Origin: Virgibacillus chiguensis
GTDB taxonomy: Bacteria > Bacillota > Bacilli > Bacillales > Amphibacillaceae
Reading direction: 5' to 3'
DNA: 64,000 nucleotides
Assembly (NCBI RefSeq): GCF_900129865.1
Contig: NZ_FQXD01000007.1
Location: 33,155 to 97,154, forward strand
Shown: piece after piece, positions 62,966-64,000 of the stretch
Layout: each line of letters starts with the position of its first letter
Position numbering within the stretch: position 1 is the first letter of the stretch
Program-made: the position numbers and the translations under genes
Notes under the pieces: generated by a model
Told to the model about the DNA's origin: nothing
Seen by the model: only the letters and a program-made list of their open reading frames with translations
The model's database searches: none

Positions 62966-63072
62966 ATTTGAAAACCTCCTCGTTTAAAAAACTATCTATG
63001 AACATTTTCCTCAACTCTTGAAGGTACGTTAGTTGCTTTCTATTCGTATTGTAGTACATAATTTAATTCATT

Positions 63073-63109
63073 AGTATCGATACTTCGTTGGATATGTTGC
63101 TTATCCAAC
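63073..63109. promoter_or_regulatory. Palindromes in the dsbA-like/TetR divergent promoter
   Basis: AGTATCGATACT (63073-63084) is a perfect 12-bp palindrome. GTTGGATA and TATCCAAC (63087-63109) are perfect 8-bp arms around 7 bases, the size of a TetR-family operator. They lie 40-75 bp before the TetR start and about 110 bp before the divergent gene. Confidence 0.6.
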
Positions 63110-63147
63110 ACTATTAATAATTTGTTGAAAAAGAGGTGGAAAAATAT

Positions 63148-63708
63148 ATGAGTAACCCAAACACAGATCCTCGAATGCGTCGGACACGAAAATTAATTAT
63201 AGATTCTTTCATCACGCTTTCTAATAAAAAAGAATTTAAAGATATTACAGTTACGGATATTACGAATGAAGCAACTATTAATCGGGCTACTTTTTATTAT
63301 CATTTTGAAGATAAGTTTGATCTGTTGGAGCAGGCTTTAGAAGAGGGGTTAATAACAAATATAACTTTTGATTTAAGTGATTATGAAGAAGTCAATGAAG
63401 ATATGATTATTAGTACTTTTATTGCTATTACTAACTTTTGGAATTCATTGGCTCACCGCTGCCAATCAGGCTATGAGGATACCATATCTCGTATCATTAT
63501 AGATAAATTAACGAACATATTTTATCCCATATTATTAAAGCAGCACTCCATTTCTGAAAGTTCCGCCTTAAAAAACACGGCCATCATGCTAAGCTGGGGG
63601 ATGTATGGCGTTTCTGTTGAATGGCGAACAAACCGTCAACAATCGAGAAAAGCATTTATTCAACCAATCATTCCTTACATTCTCCTTGGGGTTAACAAAA
63701 AGCAATAA
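63148..63708 (+). CDS. TetR/AcrR-family transcriptional regulator
   Basis: A 186-residue TetR regulator. The HTH is at about residues 12-58 (FKDITVTDITNEATINRATFYYHFEDKFDLLEQAL), and a C-terminal helical TetR_C-type ligand domain follows. The ATG at 63148 is 8 bases after AAGAGGTGG; a GTG four codons earlier overlaps that site. It probably controls itself and the divergent DsbA-like gene through the palindromes between them. The inducer is unknown. Confidence 0.88.
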   Translation: MSNPNTDPRMRRTRKLIIDSFITLSNKKEFKDITVTDITNEATINRATFYYHFEDKFDLLEQALEEGLITNITFDLSDYEEVNEDMIISTFIAITNFWNSLAHRCQSGYEDTISRIIIDKLTNIFYPILLKQHSISESSALKNTAIMLSWGMYGVSVEWRTNRQQSRKAFIQPIIPYILLGVNKKQ

Positions 63709-63766
63709 GATGGAAATTATATGGTTCATCTCCTAAAATAACGGGACGTGTTTAATGCATGCTGAG

Positions 63767-64000
63767 AAGATATATATCGCACCTATGAAAGATGCGACAC
63801 CTATTAGCAAGTCAAAAACGAAGATCGGGTCAATTTCAATCCACGCACCCTATGAAAGGTGCGACTATTCCCAAGATCCTACTTTACTGATGAAATAAGA
63901 TTTCAATCCACGCACCCTATGAAAGGTGCGACTTAATATCGAGAATAAACGCATTAAAGGAGCTGTCATTTCAATCCACGCACCTATGAAAGGTGCGACA
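63767..64000 (-). CRISPR. CRISPR array, type I-C-like repeats, distal end
   Basis: Four repeats and three spacers are visible: 63767-63798 (degenerate in its left half), 63833-63865, 63900-63932 and 63968-63999, with spacers of 34, 34 and 35 bases. On the minus strand the repeat starts GTCGCACCTTTCATA and ends GTGGATTGAAAT, the ending typical of subtype I-C. That orientation puts the leader to the right, outside the window, and makes the degenerate left repeat the oldest end. Repeats 2 and 3 are 33 bases (CACCC) and repeat 4 is 32 (CACC). The array continues past base 64000; no cas gene is in the window. Confidence 0.95.

Overview
The window is AT-rich, low-GC Firmicute DNA. Endospore genes (spo0M, spoVR, yhbH, prkA, ypjP), strong GGAGG ribosome binding sites and many Bacillus-type family members place it in the Bacillaceae. 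The mixture resembles the Oceanobacillus/Virgibacillus group, but that is an inference from gene style and not a measurement. No rRNA or tRNA gene was seen. 

Layout. 1-4.3 kb: the end of spo0M, then a locus of SIS-domain protein, GntR/UTRA regulator and a GlmU-like beta-helix protein with a degenerate catalytic loop. 4.6-9 kb: GltS-type transporter, thioesterase, LysR regulator and small proteins. 9.1-13.1 kb: a redox-relay operon (membrane protein, CcdA, TlpA/ResA-like thioredoxin) followed by an OmpR-type two-component system. 13.3-15.8 kb: arsRBC plus a CstR-like persulfide-type repressor. 15.9-22.4 kb: CNNM/CBS membrane protein, YkvI-like transporter, sirtuin, YpjP, SpoVR. 22.7-26.5 kb: MntABCD manganese importer with two MntR-like boxes. 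26.5-33.4 kb: a repeat-rich and decayed stretch (IS110 remnant, frameshifted gene) around yhbH and prkA, which together with the separate spoVR form a known functional trio. 33.4-45.9 kb: a complete phosphonate system, with importer phnDCEE, C-P lyase phnGHIJKML, a PHP-family phosphodiesterase in place of PhnP, and regulator phnF. Candidate PhoP boxes and a candidate PhnF site lie in front of it. 46-51.6 kb: a CitA/MalK-type two-component system convergent with a DASS dicarboxylate carrier, then a TraB-family protein. 52-58.3 kb: a mannose-class PTS operon, a two-domain mannose-6-phosphate isomerase and their GntR regulator, tied together by operators built on GTTATAAC. 58.6-63.7 kb: a small phospholipase-A2-like protein, maltose acetyltransferase, UPF0324 transporter with divergent LysR, DsbA-like protein with divergent TetR. 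63.77-64 kb: the distal end of a type I-C-like CRISPR array that runs off the window.

Regulatory logic visible in the DNA: phosphate starvation (PhoP-like 11-bp phased hexamers) plus PhnF for phosphonates; MntR for manganese; ArsR for arsenic; GntR plus a cre site (CcpA) for the sugar PTS. 

The least-described material is non-coding. There is a roughly 265-bp highly structured dispersed repeat (three near-full copies and one fragment), an 85-nt hairpin family, a short REP-like hairpin that resembles a terminator on one strand, a five-unit 21-bp tandem array in front of phnF, and a nested inverted-repeat element of 112 bp. The best protein-level oddities are the PLA2-like 94-residue protein, the ManA N-terminal domain with a ruined P-loop, PhnK with a four-cysteine insertion, and an unlisted 47-codon reading frame between the PTS operator and EIIA.
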